In this document: positions 13,298 through 23,159 of the stretch, piece after piece
Numbering within the stretch: the stretch's first letter is position 1
Layout: every line of letters begins with the position of its first letter
Assembly (NCBI GenBank): GCA_963662155.1
Contig: OY759263.1
Location: forward strand, 42,462,969-42,526,968
Origin: Lamellibrachia columna
Lineage: Eukaryota > Annelida > Polychaeta > Sabellida > Siboglinidae
DNA: 64,000 nt
Direction: 5' to 3'
The notes under the pieces: generated by a model
What the model was told of the DNA's origin: nothing
The model's database searches: none
Seen by the model: only the letters and a program-made list of their open reading frames with translations
Made by a program: the position numbers and the translations under genes

Positions 13298-13501
13298 GGC
13301 CGCTATTTTTCACGAGTTGCGCTATGGACTAAGGAGTTAGTCCTGGTGGTTCTTGGGCGCAGCGATACGTCGCGACTACGCGGGAAATCCCCGGAAATTG
13401 AGCCTAACTTGTGCTCGTGCATACCGACTAACGGGTTTACGCTATAGCCTAGGCGTTAAGCTATGGCGTAAGAGGTTAGTCCCGGTCCATGCATACGGCC
13501 C

Positions 13502-13504
13502 CAG
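13502..13504. repeat. 3-bp target site duplication CAG (right)
   Basis: Matches the CAG at 8127-8129 on the other side of the Harbinger element. Confidence 0.9.
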
Positions 13505-14035
13505 GACAAGTGTGGTTAGCTTTGGTAGTCTTCCGTAGACATTAGGCAAGGGAATGCCTCGACTAGTCACTGAAAGTGTTCGCAGCTCTTTGAGATCTTC
13601 TAAGATTCCCACCGGATATTCACACGCCTTTCCTTGATTGGCAATGTCGAGAAGTTGAAGATACGGCAAACCAGCGAAAGTCTCTCTCGGCAGGCGTGCC
13701 TGGTCGAGGAAATTGTCCAATATGATCAACTGCCGCAGATGCAGCAGTCCCACGAAACAATTCTTCTCCCAAACAAGAATTGTTGAAATGCATATTTGGG
13801 TAAAACAGTAATGTTGTTTCCTGAGAGATTCAGCCCTGTTGCTCGACTTGAGATGTTTATGGGAAGTTGCCTGATATTTCTACAATCTACAATCGAGCCT
13901 AATACGTTCGACGACACCAGAGTGACGCGATTATTTGCAGTGGTGACAGGAGAGTCTTCCCCACAGTGCGCACAACGTAATGAGGTGGAACAACCACGAC
14001 GTCACTTTATCGTCGAGGACCGAAGTGAAAAAATT
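13505..14035 (-). pseudogene. TLR pseudogene, part 1 (signal peptide and first LRRs)
   Basis: Close relative of the first 170 residues of the intact TLR. Visible lesions: the start codon position reads GTG instead of ATG (near 14004); a TAA replaces the Glu codon after CHHCK (near 13937); and about 50 bp are missing between the second and third LRR, shifting the frame. SGVVER, RQLPINISSRAT and SLPRETFAGLPYLQLLDIA-type segments remain. Minus strand; it continues at 8126 beyond the Harbinger insertion. Confidence 0.92.
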
Positions 14036-15122
14036 ATGCAATCAGTAAAGTTAATGGGCATTTTGTTATTGTTGAATATTTAGCAGAGACACATCCAAAC
14101 GATTATGTGCACTGCATTTGAATAATTGTTGTATGCTACTGAGCAACTGCGCACACATGAGAACAAATCTATATATATAATTTTAAGGACAGTTACGTAA
14201 GTAAACAATATTAGTACTATTTAGCAGAACTTAACATAATAAGTTGATGGTCTAAACATGGTTGAACTAAATACTCTTTCTATATAGCGTATTTTGTTTT
14301 GCATGTGCATCCCTAACATAAATACACCGACGTAGTGGGTACTGCACCACCACCATTCAAGTCAATTCTAGTCATTCAAATCATCAATTGTTTATGACAT
14401 GTCTATATCCAACAATGCCCAACTTTGATGGTCACTTTTGCGATGGATGGTCAATGCGGCGTTCGCTGGTCCCCTTGGAAAATGTGTCCAACGATTTTCG
14501 TAGATTTATTCATCTTAGTTATTCAACCTCGTCTGTGAATTTCATGGAAACGACATAACGCGCCTTAAGACAAACACACCGGAACCTGATATCCCTCAAT
14601 TTCGACCCATGTTGGTGATTGTTGGCGTTCTGTACGATTGTCACTGTGTTGATAAGCGACCTACAAGCGGCTGTTCATTGCAATGAGCTGGAAATGTTGA
14701 TGCAACAACACAGAAAACATTAAATCTATTCACTCATCCGATGAAAAAGTGCTCGAACAAATTCACACATCACACGCAAATCTCACTTTCCTGAGGAGTC
14801 TTTTTGGGCGATGGCGAATGCACCATGAGCGATAATATAACATCACATGTGACAGTGAGTTTGTGACGCCCCTATGACTATGTAGCTTCCTTTCGATTTC
14901 CATTAAGCGGGCGAGTTATGCGCAACATTTGTGTGAATCGAACTCCGGTTGAGAGTCCAACGTTGTAAACACTATGCTACCGGGCCGCACTGTGGGCCAG
15001 TTGGAAGAAGGAAACGACCGAAAACAGGCAAGTTAACATAAGCAGCTTGTGAACAAATGATAGGTACATTATCAAGAAATGGCACAACCCAAATGTGGTA
15101 TTACATTGCCTGGACCTACCTG
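14036..15122. other. Duplicated TLR upstream flank (copy A)
   Basis: Non-coding sequence homologous in patches to 20160-21515 upstream of the intact TLR (for example ATGCAATCAGTAAAGTTAATGG at 14037 and 20191, and the AACCCAAATGTGGTATYACA block at 15085 and 21496). It shows that the duplication included the upstream region. No gene is seen. Confidence 0.8.
14936..14992 (-). other. tRNA-like head (SINE or tRNA relic), copy A
   Basis: Minus strand reads GGCCCGGTAGCATAGTGTTT, then an anticodon-like arm and GAGTTCGATTC, giving A-box-like and B-box-like promoter elements at tRNA spacing. The anticodon stem pairs poorly, so it is not a functional tRNA. The same relic is present in the paralogous flank near 20878-20932. 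Confidence 0.5.
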
Positions 15123-15126
15123 TTAA
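15123..15126. repeat. TTAA target duplication (left)
   Basis: TTAA here and TTAA at 16360-16363 bracket a segment absent from the paralogous flank, where CTGTTAAATCG is continuous at about 21528-21540. Confidence 0.8.
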
Positions 15127-16359
15127 AGGGTGGGCGAAATAATTTTTTTTTATTCCCAAACGGCATTATCCATACTCAAAAAATAATTGACTGCTATTCA
15201 AATAATTTTTAAATTCCCTCGTCACCCCGTAAAAGAGCTTATTTGATCATGCTTTGTGCACACAAAATGTACCAGTTTGTAGCGACATCTAGCGACTGCG
15301 GACGGTATTCGTGACGTCACGACGGGAAGACCAATCTCGCAACACAATGTTGGATTCATCTGATTCTTCATATGATGACACTATGTCGTATTTAAAAGAT
15401 GTGAACATTGATGTTGGGGAGTGTTATGCAGACCCCGAGCCCCTAGCCGGCCCACAACCCTACATGCATGAGCCAGGGGCAGAGACTGTGTTTGTGCGGG
15501 TCGAGGATAAACATGCTCTGTCCGACGGCGACAGTGCACAGCCACAAGCAGAAGCCGTCTCACACGTCTCGCAGTGATAATTTGTCTATTTAAATACTCT
15601 GTAAATGATATTTAGTGCTAGCATTTTATAAGCATGCTATAAACCATTTATGATAAATATAAGCCGGACTTCGATTTTTCTCACTGTGGACCGCTGGCAC
15701 GTTGAACTGGTAGCTGCGACACCACGGCCCGGGTACTGGCTACTGCTGGTACTGGCTGTACTACTAGCGTCCGTATTTAGATGGTTGGAATTGTAATTTC
15801 CTTCAACACCAGGCTCTTGACGTATCCCATGTCGAACTTTAAAAAAATGCTTGCTGCATATGTAAACAGATTTTTTTTAAATGCCAACGTGCACGGGTTC
15901 TGCGGAGGAATCGGGCCCATATGTGTCGACGATGTTTGTCACTTGTAAACTTGGGTAGGCTTACTGTTTCACTTGGCGTATTGCAGCACCCAAACACTAC
16001 ACAACGATTTACCATGTCTGCACTTGCTAAATATATGTAATATTTCCAAACTATCCGAATTTTATAACGAAAAATATGATACTGTGTTATCAATGGATGT
16101 ATTAAAAGAATGTAAACAATGCGCACAATACGGTTGAACGCGCAGTAGGCCCAGCAGTTTCCGCCTGTTCTGACGTCACGGGCTGCCTGACCTAGATTTG
16201 GCGGACTGTAGCGATGCCAGATGGCTATCATTAATCTGGCTGTGGTGACTAGTTAACTTGATGGTTGCTGCTAATATTTTGTTACATGAATTTGGTATAC
16301 TATAATCTGCCTTGCTGGCCAGTTGAATGTCATTATTGTAATTTCACTGCAGGAGGTCT
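15127..16359. mobile_element. TTAA-flanked insertion of 1.2 kb with THAP-domain relic
   Basis: Defined by comparison with the uninterrupted paralogous site. TTAA duplications plus a THAP-type gene point to the Kolobok superfamily. I could not find convincing terminal inverted repeats (ends AGGGTGGGCG and, reversed, AGACCTCCTG). A plus-strand frame at 15311-15577 (acidic, GECYADPEPLAGPQPYMHEP) and the minus-strand THAP relic are its only coding-like parts. The superfamily call is inference. Confidence 0.65.
15839..16015 (-). pseudogene. THAP zinc-finger domain fragment
   Basis: The ATG at 16015 opens MVNRCVVFGCCNTPSETVSL, followed by PKF and WARFLRRTRARW, the C-x4-C start and conserved Pro and Trp of a THAP DNA-binding domain. 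The second zinc pair is damaged (KICLHM where C-x2-H is expected), and the frame ends at 58 residues. THAP domains occur in P-element and Kolobok transposases and in host regulators. The TTAA borders make a transposon origin likely. Confidence 0.7.
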
Positions 16360-16414
16360 TTAAATCGAGTTTTAGTAATTAGCGAACGAAAGCCACCCGG
16401 GTGTATTTGATACG

Positions 16415-17580
16415 GACTCGACCGTCGAATGCGTAGACTGCTGCATAAACGTCCAGTTACACGGAGGCCTGTGTTCATTGCGACCCGTGTCGATTCCGTG
16501 AAGGCAAAACTTTCCCATTGCTATTTTGGGAAAGCATCGGCCTACTTGTGTGCGCGTTACATATCGAGTGCGTGCATTTACAAATTATCTTGATTTCAGC
16601 GCCTCTGGTTTATGGGATTCGCTTTTTCGAAGGCAGTCGACCACCGTATGCTCTATCACATTTAACTTGATTGTCTTAGCCCGCGATGAGAAAGGAGTGA
16701 CGAACTTTCTGTTTAATTCATAAGTGACAATGTGTGCCTGAAGCTATGCCTTTGTGAGTATGCAGTGAACGACATTACTGATAAGTAATATTTTTACTTA
16801 TTTTACATTCAGTTTACCTTTTTCTTCCCGTGACGTTTTGACTGCTATCAGCAATCTTCTTCAGAAGACTACCGCTAGATGGCGACACTGTAGTCATTCT
16901 ACCCAGACGTATCACTCTGGTTTGTGTCCCCCGCGCCCTGCGTGGCCCTGCCGGAAATCATCGCAGAGCCATCTAGCGGTAGTCGTCTGAAGAATCTTTA
17001 CTCATATCAGACATTAATGATAGTTTAAGTCAAAATAACAATCAAAGGGCCAGTAAATATGAGTGGTTCATCAAAGACATTTTCATTGGATACACTCAAT
17101 TAACACGATGATATCAATTAACACGATGATATCAATTAACACGATGATATCAATACATAGCAGCAAACAATATGAAGCAGATGAACTAAGAGTATACACA
17201 CATATATATATATATATATACCACCGTTGTATAAGTAATAGAGTTCTCAGAACAATACATAGACAAGTGAATACCGGAATATGCACACGATCCAATTGCT
17301 TTTATAGTACAAAATAGTCAGTGTTTATCAAAGTGGAATTACATACATTTGACATATCCTAATAAAAAATATAAACAATTGCAAATCAACATACAACCAT
17401 GAATATAGGTGCAGGTCTCCTAAGGAATAAAACGACAGTAGTATGTCAAAGTAATGCATAACCAGAAATATGTAAACATATATAGCCATATTTTGGACAC
17501 AGTGTAGGAGACGCCATTTTAGCCATGATCGTTGGGTTGACTAGTCTATGCACAAGTACCTCGCAAGACTGTCATAAATT
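16415..17580. other. Intergenic between TLR copies
   Basis: No gene seen. It contains an inverted repeat (16855-17005), three tandem 18-bp copies of CAATTAACACGATGATAT (17097-17152) and a short TA run (17203-17220). Confidence 0.6.
16855..17005. repeat. Inverted repeat with two CTCF-like motifs
   Basis: CTTCAGAAGACTACCGCTAG at about 16859 and its inverted partner at about 16968-17000 flank roughly 85 bp. Each arm ends in CCGCTAGATGGC, close to the CTCF core consensus CCASYAGRKGGCRS, and the two copies point toward each other. It could be a small MITE or a pair of factor sites. Confidence 0.6.
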
Positions 17581-17585
17581 ATTGT

Positions 17586-20159
17586 CTAATTTATTGTCTC
17601 AGCGCCCTCGTCTTCGTGTTCTTGTAGTCTGCGGCGTAATGCATGCCAAAATACACGAGCGAGCATTTGATCCCAGCACAGCTGCAACGCCTGACCTCCA
17701 CTGACCAATCTTTGTATCGATATGATTCCACTCGGGAAATGGAAATCATCAAAACATAAGAAAATATATTTTTCATGCGATCTTTCCTCATCAAAGGCAA
17801 TACGAAATTGTGCTAAAATGTATTCATCATTGAAGAAATTTGATGTTATACAGAGGATTATGTTGCGGCTCGTAGACACGGCTTCGGCGACACATTCCAA
17901 TTCTGAGCGGAGATCGTGTTGACATTCGTCTCTGTGCATAACAAAAAGACGAAGGTTCCACTTTTCTTCCACTTTCTGGACCAACTCATTGTGGATCCAT
18001 GTTCTCATCTTAACATCTTCGAAATCGAACAAAACTGCGGCGTTATACCTGTATTCATTTAACAACAACGGCTGATCTTGTGAGTGTTCCCTGCGTTTGC
18101 GACGGACGCGTACGTATAAAACTGCAATCATCGTAAGCACCAAACTTAAGATTAAAACACCGAGTAAAATGTGTATCCACACATAACGACGTGAATCACT
18201 GCATTCATCAAGTAAGTCCTGCACGGATATGTCCGTGAGTCGTCTGTGAGAATCCTTTACCAAACACGTCATATCCTTTCTGCCAATGACGTCAACTAAG
18301 GTAGTCTGCACCCAACGAACAAAAGACAGAGATTCACAATTGCATATCAACTTGTTATGTCTTATGTCAACTGAGATTGATTTCACTTCACATAACTTGT
18401 CTAGTTCTCTAGTGAAGCTCTCGTTTAAAAACGGTAGATAATTTTCGCTCATGTCGACCAACTCCAAAGATGTTAAATCACGTAATGTTATTTCGAGGTG
18501 TTTAAGGGTATTGCCTCGTAACGCTATGTGTTTCAACATTGTGCAGTTCGAAAAAGAGGACGGGTCGATATGGCTCAAGCCATTGCTCGACACATCAACC
18601 TCTTCTAATCGGCGCGCAAAGCTGAAAATCGCATTGAAATTGTTATTTCCTTTTCCCAAATGGTTGTGAGATTGGTTTAGCACACGTAGAAGTGGTAAGT
18701 GTTTGAGAAATTCTGGATGGATGGACTCGACGACTCCGTAACTAGCATCAAGAATCTGGAGCTGCGACAACCCGACCAGAAGGCCGTTGACAGGTTTAAG
18801 AATCTCCGTTCGAGAAACGTTGAGAAACAAGATTTTGTTGGGACTGTTGAATGGCAACACTTTCCCGAGAGTCGACAGTCTCTTAAAATTTGAAGAACTG
18901 GCGTCAATATAACGGGTAGAAGGCGGCATGAAGAAATTAGTTGTGTGCGTATAATGTTTCATGAACTCCTCGTGAACGGTTGAGTTGACAACATGAGAAA
19001 GTCGAGGAACCTGTGGAAAAAAATCGTCCGGGTGAAAATGAATAATTCTTGAACGGCAATATTGGTAAATATAGCCAGGACCCGGAACATTTGAATGCGA
19101 TATGTCAATACTCTGTAAATGGGCTAAATTACGGAAATCGTCGATGTGGTCTGGTACAGACAACGTCAGGGGGTTGTAACTGACGCTGAGTTCTTGTAAT
19201 CCAGAGAGACAATTCACGTCTCGTGGAACAAATGCTGTTAGCTGAACATGTCTCAAACTAAGACGCTTCACGCTCTTCCAAGTAGGGCTATCACAAAAAT
19301 CATTGATGTCATATACTTGGAATCCGGTAGTAGGGTTGAAATGATATGTACCATCCAGAACTACAGTGTCGAGGGTAGTGTTCTCGATTTGGTTGAGCGT
19401 CAACATCGCTTGTCTAACATTCAGTTCTTTGTTGCAATATACTATCAAAGCTCTCAAGTTCTTGAAGTTGGAGAAAGCACCAGCTTCGATGTGGGCGAGG
19501 CCAGCGTGACGAATCATCAAAGTGTTAATGTTCGAATCTCGAATTGCAGCAAATATATCTGCCGCTGCACGGTTCATTCTCTTGGAACCACCCATGTTTT
19601 CACGACCATCCAAGATGAGAGTGGTTAGCTTTGGGAGTCTGCCGTAGACATCTGGCAAGGGAACGTCTTGGGAAGTCACTATAAGCGTTCGCAGTTCTTT
19701 GAGATCTTGTAAGATTTCCACCGGATATTCGCATTCGCTTAGAAATCCTTGATCAGAAATGTCGAGAAGCTCTAGAGACGGCAAACCTGCGAAAGTCTCT
19801 CTCGGCAGGCGTACCTGGTCGAGGTAATTGGCCGGTATGATCAACTGCCGCAGATGCAGCAGGCCAACGAAACAATTCTTCTGCAATAGATTAATACCAG
19901 AGTGTGTCATATCCAATCGTGTTAAATTTGGCAAATGTCGAAATGCATGTTTTGGTATAATATTGATGTTGTTTTCTGCGAGATTCAGCTCCGTTGCTCG
20001 ACTTGCGATGTTTACGGGAAGTTGATTGATATTTCTTGAGCTACAGTCGAACGTTGACCTTTCGACGACACCGGAGTGACGCGATTCCTTGCAGTGGTGA
20101 CAGGAGAGTCTTCCCCATAGCGCGCACAGCGTAATCACGTGGAACAACCACGACTTCAT
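17586..20159 (-). CDS. Toll-like receptor, single exon, 857 residues
   Basis: The start chosen is the ATG of MKSWLFHVITLCALWGRLSC, a good signal peptide; an in-frame ATG 12 codons upstream would spoil it. It is followed by a Cys-rich N-terminal cap (CHHCKESR...FDCSS), about 20 leucine-rich repeats, one C-terminal cap (CNCESLSFVRW...CLVKD...DEC), a membrane segment at about 659-683 (VWIHILLGVLILSLVLTMIA) and a cytoplasmic TIR domain at about 703-845. A single C-terminal cap marks the vertebrate-like (single cysteine cluster) TLR form. The TIR domain is divergent: box 1 is YNAAVLF, the BB loop reads RDECQHD without the usual Pro-Gly, and box 3 keeps FW. Expected role: pathogen or damage sensing at a membrane. 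The frame is fully open; it may act differently from MyD88-coupled TLRs. Confidence 0.95.
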   Translation of the reverse strand: MKSWLFHVITLCALWGRLSCHHCKESRHSGVVERSTFDCSSRNINQLPVNIASRATELNLAENNINIIPKHAFRHLPNLTRLDMTHSGINLLQKNCFVGLLHLRQLIIPANYLDQVRLPRETFAGLPSLELLDISDQGFLSECEYPVEILQDLKELRTLIVTSQDVPLPDVYGRLPKLTTLILDGRENMGGSKRMNRAAADIFAAIRDSNINTLMIRHAGLAHIEAGAFSNFKNLRALIVYCNKELNVRQAMLTLNQIENTTLDTVVLDGTYHFNPTTGFQVYDINDFCDSPTWKSVKRLSLRHVQLTAFVPRDVNCLSGLQELSVSYNPLTLSVPDHIDDFRNLAHLQSIDISHSNVPGPGYIYQYCRSRIIHFHPDDFFPQVPRLSHVVNSTVHEEFMKHYTHTTNFFMPPSTRYIDASSSNFKRLSTLGKVLPFNSPNKILFLNVSRTEILKPVNGLLVGLSQLQILDASYGVVESIHPEFLKHLPLLRVLNQSHNHLGKGNNNFNAIFSFARRLEEVDVSSNGLSHIDPSSFSNCTMLKHIALRGNTLKHLEITLRDLTSLELVDMSENYLPFLNESFTRELDKLCEVKSISVDIRHNKLICNCESLSFVRWVQTTLVDVIGRKDMTCLVKDSHRRLTDISVQDLLDECSDSRRYVWIHILLGVLILSLVLTMIAVLYVRVRRKRREHSQDQPLLLNEYRYNAAVLFDFEDVKMRTWIHNELVQKVEEKWNLRLFVMHRDECQHDLRSELECVAEAVSTSRNIILCITSNFFNDEYILAQFRIAFDEERSHEKYIFLCFDDFHFPSGIISIQRLVSGGQALQLCWDQMLARVFWHALRRRLQEHEDEGAETIN

Positions 20160-21590
20160 TTTATCGCAGAGACACGATCTGAAAGAATGATGCAATCAGT
20201 AAAGTTAATGGGCATTGTGTTATTGTTGAATAAACGATAACGCAAACAAACTCCAAACAAACATGTGAACAGCATTTCAGTTATTATTATGTTTTTTCCT
20301 TAATGAATTTGCTGGCTTATAGCAAAGTAAGTGGCTTTAGAAGTGATTTTTAGTTTTGTATTCGAGTCATTCAGCTTGTGACTCGAGTGATGTTTTGGGA
20401 TCTGTGAATTTCTTTCGTTTCCAAATTAGCGGCTATGTATGCTCGTCGTTGATGGTCACTTTTGCCATTAGTAGCTGTTGCGGTGTTCCCTGGTCCCTTA
20501 CACATTATTTAATTTGTTCACAGCAGATTAAGCGTTAGTTATCTAACCTCGTCTGTGAAATTCGAGAAAGATCCAGTGGCTGATCTTTAAGTGCTGATGA
20601 GTTCTGCTTGATATCCACTGCGTTGATAAGCGCGCTGTCAGCGTCTGTTCATTAAAATGAGTTGAACGATTTGATGCAGTGGTATAGAAATCATTAACTT
20701 TACTCACTCATCCGATGAAAACGTGCTCAAACAAAGTTACACAACACACGCAAACTTAATGGGTAATGACGGATGCACCCGGACCATGGACTAATGTAAC
20801 ATCACATGTGACTGTGATTTTGTGACGCTTCGATTTCGAATAAGCGGCGAGTTATACGCAAAATTTGTGTGATTCGAAGTCCGGTTGAAAGTCCTACGTT
20901 GTAAGCACTATGCTACCGGATACCACTGTGGACAAACAGGAAGCAAGAAACTACAGAAATCATTCAACTACGATTTAAAACTGCTTCCTCTTCTGATTTA
21001 GTATATTGCAAATCAAGTTCAATGGTGTCCAAATATGTAGTGTGTGAATAGTTTATATAACTTTATATCGATTTAATAAAACATGCTTGTTTTTGTTCAA
21101 ATCGTCGAAAGAATTTACTTTTAGTCGTAAGATTTATTAAGGATCAAAATAGGTGGATATCCATAATGGTAAGCACTGTGTGGGTCAATGCTAATCATGG
21201 GCGTGACTTCGCCGATTACATGACAAAGTTACGAAATTTCACCAAGGAAGAAAATCGTGATTTTTTAGCAATTATAGTTTTACTTCAAGCATTAACTAAT
21301 TTAATAGTTTATCTGATGATTTCACAAAAAATACACAAAGAAGTTGCGCAAACGAACTAGCATGTTGCAGTGGATATTATGTAGGTTTTTTTTTCTAAAT
21401 TAATTTGAAATGAGACTAGCAAAAATTTCGAATTAATTAAGCACTTTTAAGTAAGCTGCGTGTGAACAAACGTACACTATCAAGAAACTGCACAACCCAA
21501 ATGTGGTATCACATTGCCTAGACCTACCTGTTAAATCGTCAGAGTTTTAGCCTCAGTAATTAGCGAGCAAATGCCACTTGGGTGTATTAG
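20160..21590. other. TLR upstream flank (copy B), paralogous to 14036-16415
   Basis: Presumed promoter side of the intact TLR. It aligns in patches with the flank of the dead copy and supplies the empty TTAA site. A tRNA-like relic lies at about 20878-20932. A 64-codon frame at 21166-21360 has no recognisable motif. Confidence 0.7.
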
Positions 21591-22750
21591 ACACAATGTA
21601 AATTCAGATTCGTCAAAATATTTAACAATACCGTCATCCAAGGAAAAACACTCATATGGCAAGTGGACAAGGACGCATTTGGATTATCGAGAGTCCAGCA
21701 ATGTTCATTTATGTGTAAGCCGCACTTCAGAGATTGCTCTGGAACATATCGTTGATGTCAGGGTTTATACGTGTCTCAACGCACCCATGACAAATAATTT
21801 CGTTGAGACAATTCCCAATGTTTCTGAATTTATACAGTCGTGTCGATAGAAAAGTGCATTTCTTTGCTGTACAATTTGAGGACATTTTCCCAGCAACTAC
21901 AATTGCCCCCAGTCCTATTCATGTGCTTCCTTAACCACATTCCAGCTCGTATCAGCATTATGTGGCTTTTTACCAAACTGACATATATAATTATATTTTC
22001 AGGTAATGTTTTTGTATCAATTATCAGGGAAAACAAGTTCCGGGAAGAGACGGTCAATAGGAAAAACATTTATACAAAACAACAATTTACTGTTGAGCAG
22101 GGTCTTGTAACTGCACTTTCAATAGTCAAAAATAGGCACATTTCTGATTGAAATGTTAAGAAGGGGCAGACTGTTGTGTACATAGTTGCACAATTAACGA
22201 TGAACACGTGTTAGGTAAGAGATGGGTGGATTTTTGACTTAGCCAGAGGGCAAGGGATTTTGTTCTTGAGCGTGTAAAGAGAAAATGTACGTGTTGCAAT
22301 TATGTGCAAGGCAGTTATCGGAATTCCATCGACATTTTCCCATCTAAAACCATTTTTGATCAATGTAATGGTCAATTAGGGAACCGCTTTCAGAATTTGA
22401 TCCATCTAAAAGAAATCGACTCTCGTCTGACCCAACATAATGGGTTTCATGTATGATCAAGCCCATCATAAATGACTCATTGGTGAATCTCACTAATAAG
22501 GCAATGCGTGGGCCGGCCAGAAGGGATATATGCCAAGCCAAGAGGTTAGGAAGGATTCCCACTGCTGTTGTGTGTGAAAGTGAATCCCCAATAAAATATT
22601 TAGCTTTAATCTAGGTACCAGTTGATTTTTTTTGTTTCTAGGTTTGAAATGTTCAGCCATCGGTGTCATTTAATTTACTAAACCATGTTACACTGTTGTT
22701 ACACTTGCCAACGAATCCATTTGTACAGGTGAATCGGCGGAAATACTGCA
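21591..22750. other. Intergenic, no gene recognised
   Basis: AT-rich sequence with frames of up to about 100 codons and no familiar motif on either strand. The segment ACTTGGGTGTATTAGACACA at 21576 ends the homology with the other TLR copy. Confidence 0.5.
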
Positions 22751-22764
22751 GTTGGCACGAGACT

Positions 22765-22817
22765 ACACACACACACACGCACACGCACACGCACACGCAC
22801 ACGCACACGCACACGCA

Positions 22818-22908
<91 letters not shown>

Positions 22909-23150
22909 ACGCACACGCACACCACACACCACACACACGCACACGCACACGCACACGCACACGCACACGCACACGCACCACACCACACACCATACACACG
23001 CACACGCACACGCACACGCACACGCACACGCACACACACACGCATCGCACGCGCGCGCAAACGCACACACACACACACCACACCACACCACACCACACAC
23101 CATACACACGCACACGTACACACACACACACGCCACGCGCGCGCACAATT
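22765..23150. repeat. Complex CA/CACG microsatellite
   Basis: Blocks of pure CA, of CACACG hexamers and of CACCACAC alternate. The sequence is alternating purine-pyrimidine, which favours Z-DNA. Cys-Val and Thr-His frames are artefacts. Confidence 0.97.
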
Positions 23151-23159
23151 CGCTATGTA

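Larger units (their letters stand above)
8130..13501. mobile_element. Harbinger (PIF/Harbinger) transposon, near complete, 5372 bp
   Basis: Both ends carry a perfect inverted repeat that starts GGGCCGTATGCATGGACCGG, with 3-bp target duplications. It holds the two genes typical of the superfamily in convergent order: a Myb/SANT-like DNA-binding protein on the plus strand (8430-10910) and a DDE nuclease on the minus strand (13297-11294). Subterminal regions (8150-8300 and 13310-13490) are rich in CTATAGACTAG-like and TAGTCYGGAC-like palindromes, as expected for transposase binding sites. It split a TLR pseudogene. The nuclease has one visible nonsense codon, so this copy is probably not autonomous now. 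Confidence 0.95.

Noticed and set aside
15311..15577. 88-codon plus-strand frame in the TTAA insert as a separate gene
   Set aside because: Acidic and gene-like but short, with no recognised domain; kept only as part of the mobile element.
21166..21360. 64-codon frame with a hydrophobic stretch
   Set aside because: No homology seen, and it lies in a duplicated non-coding flank.
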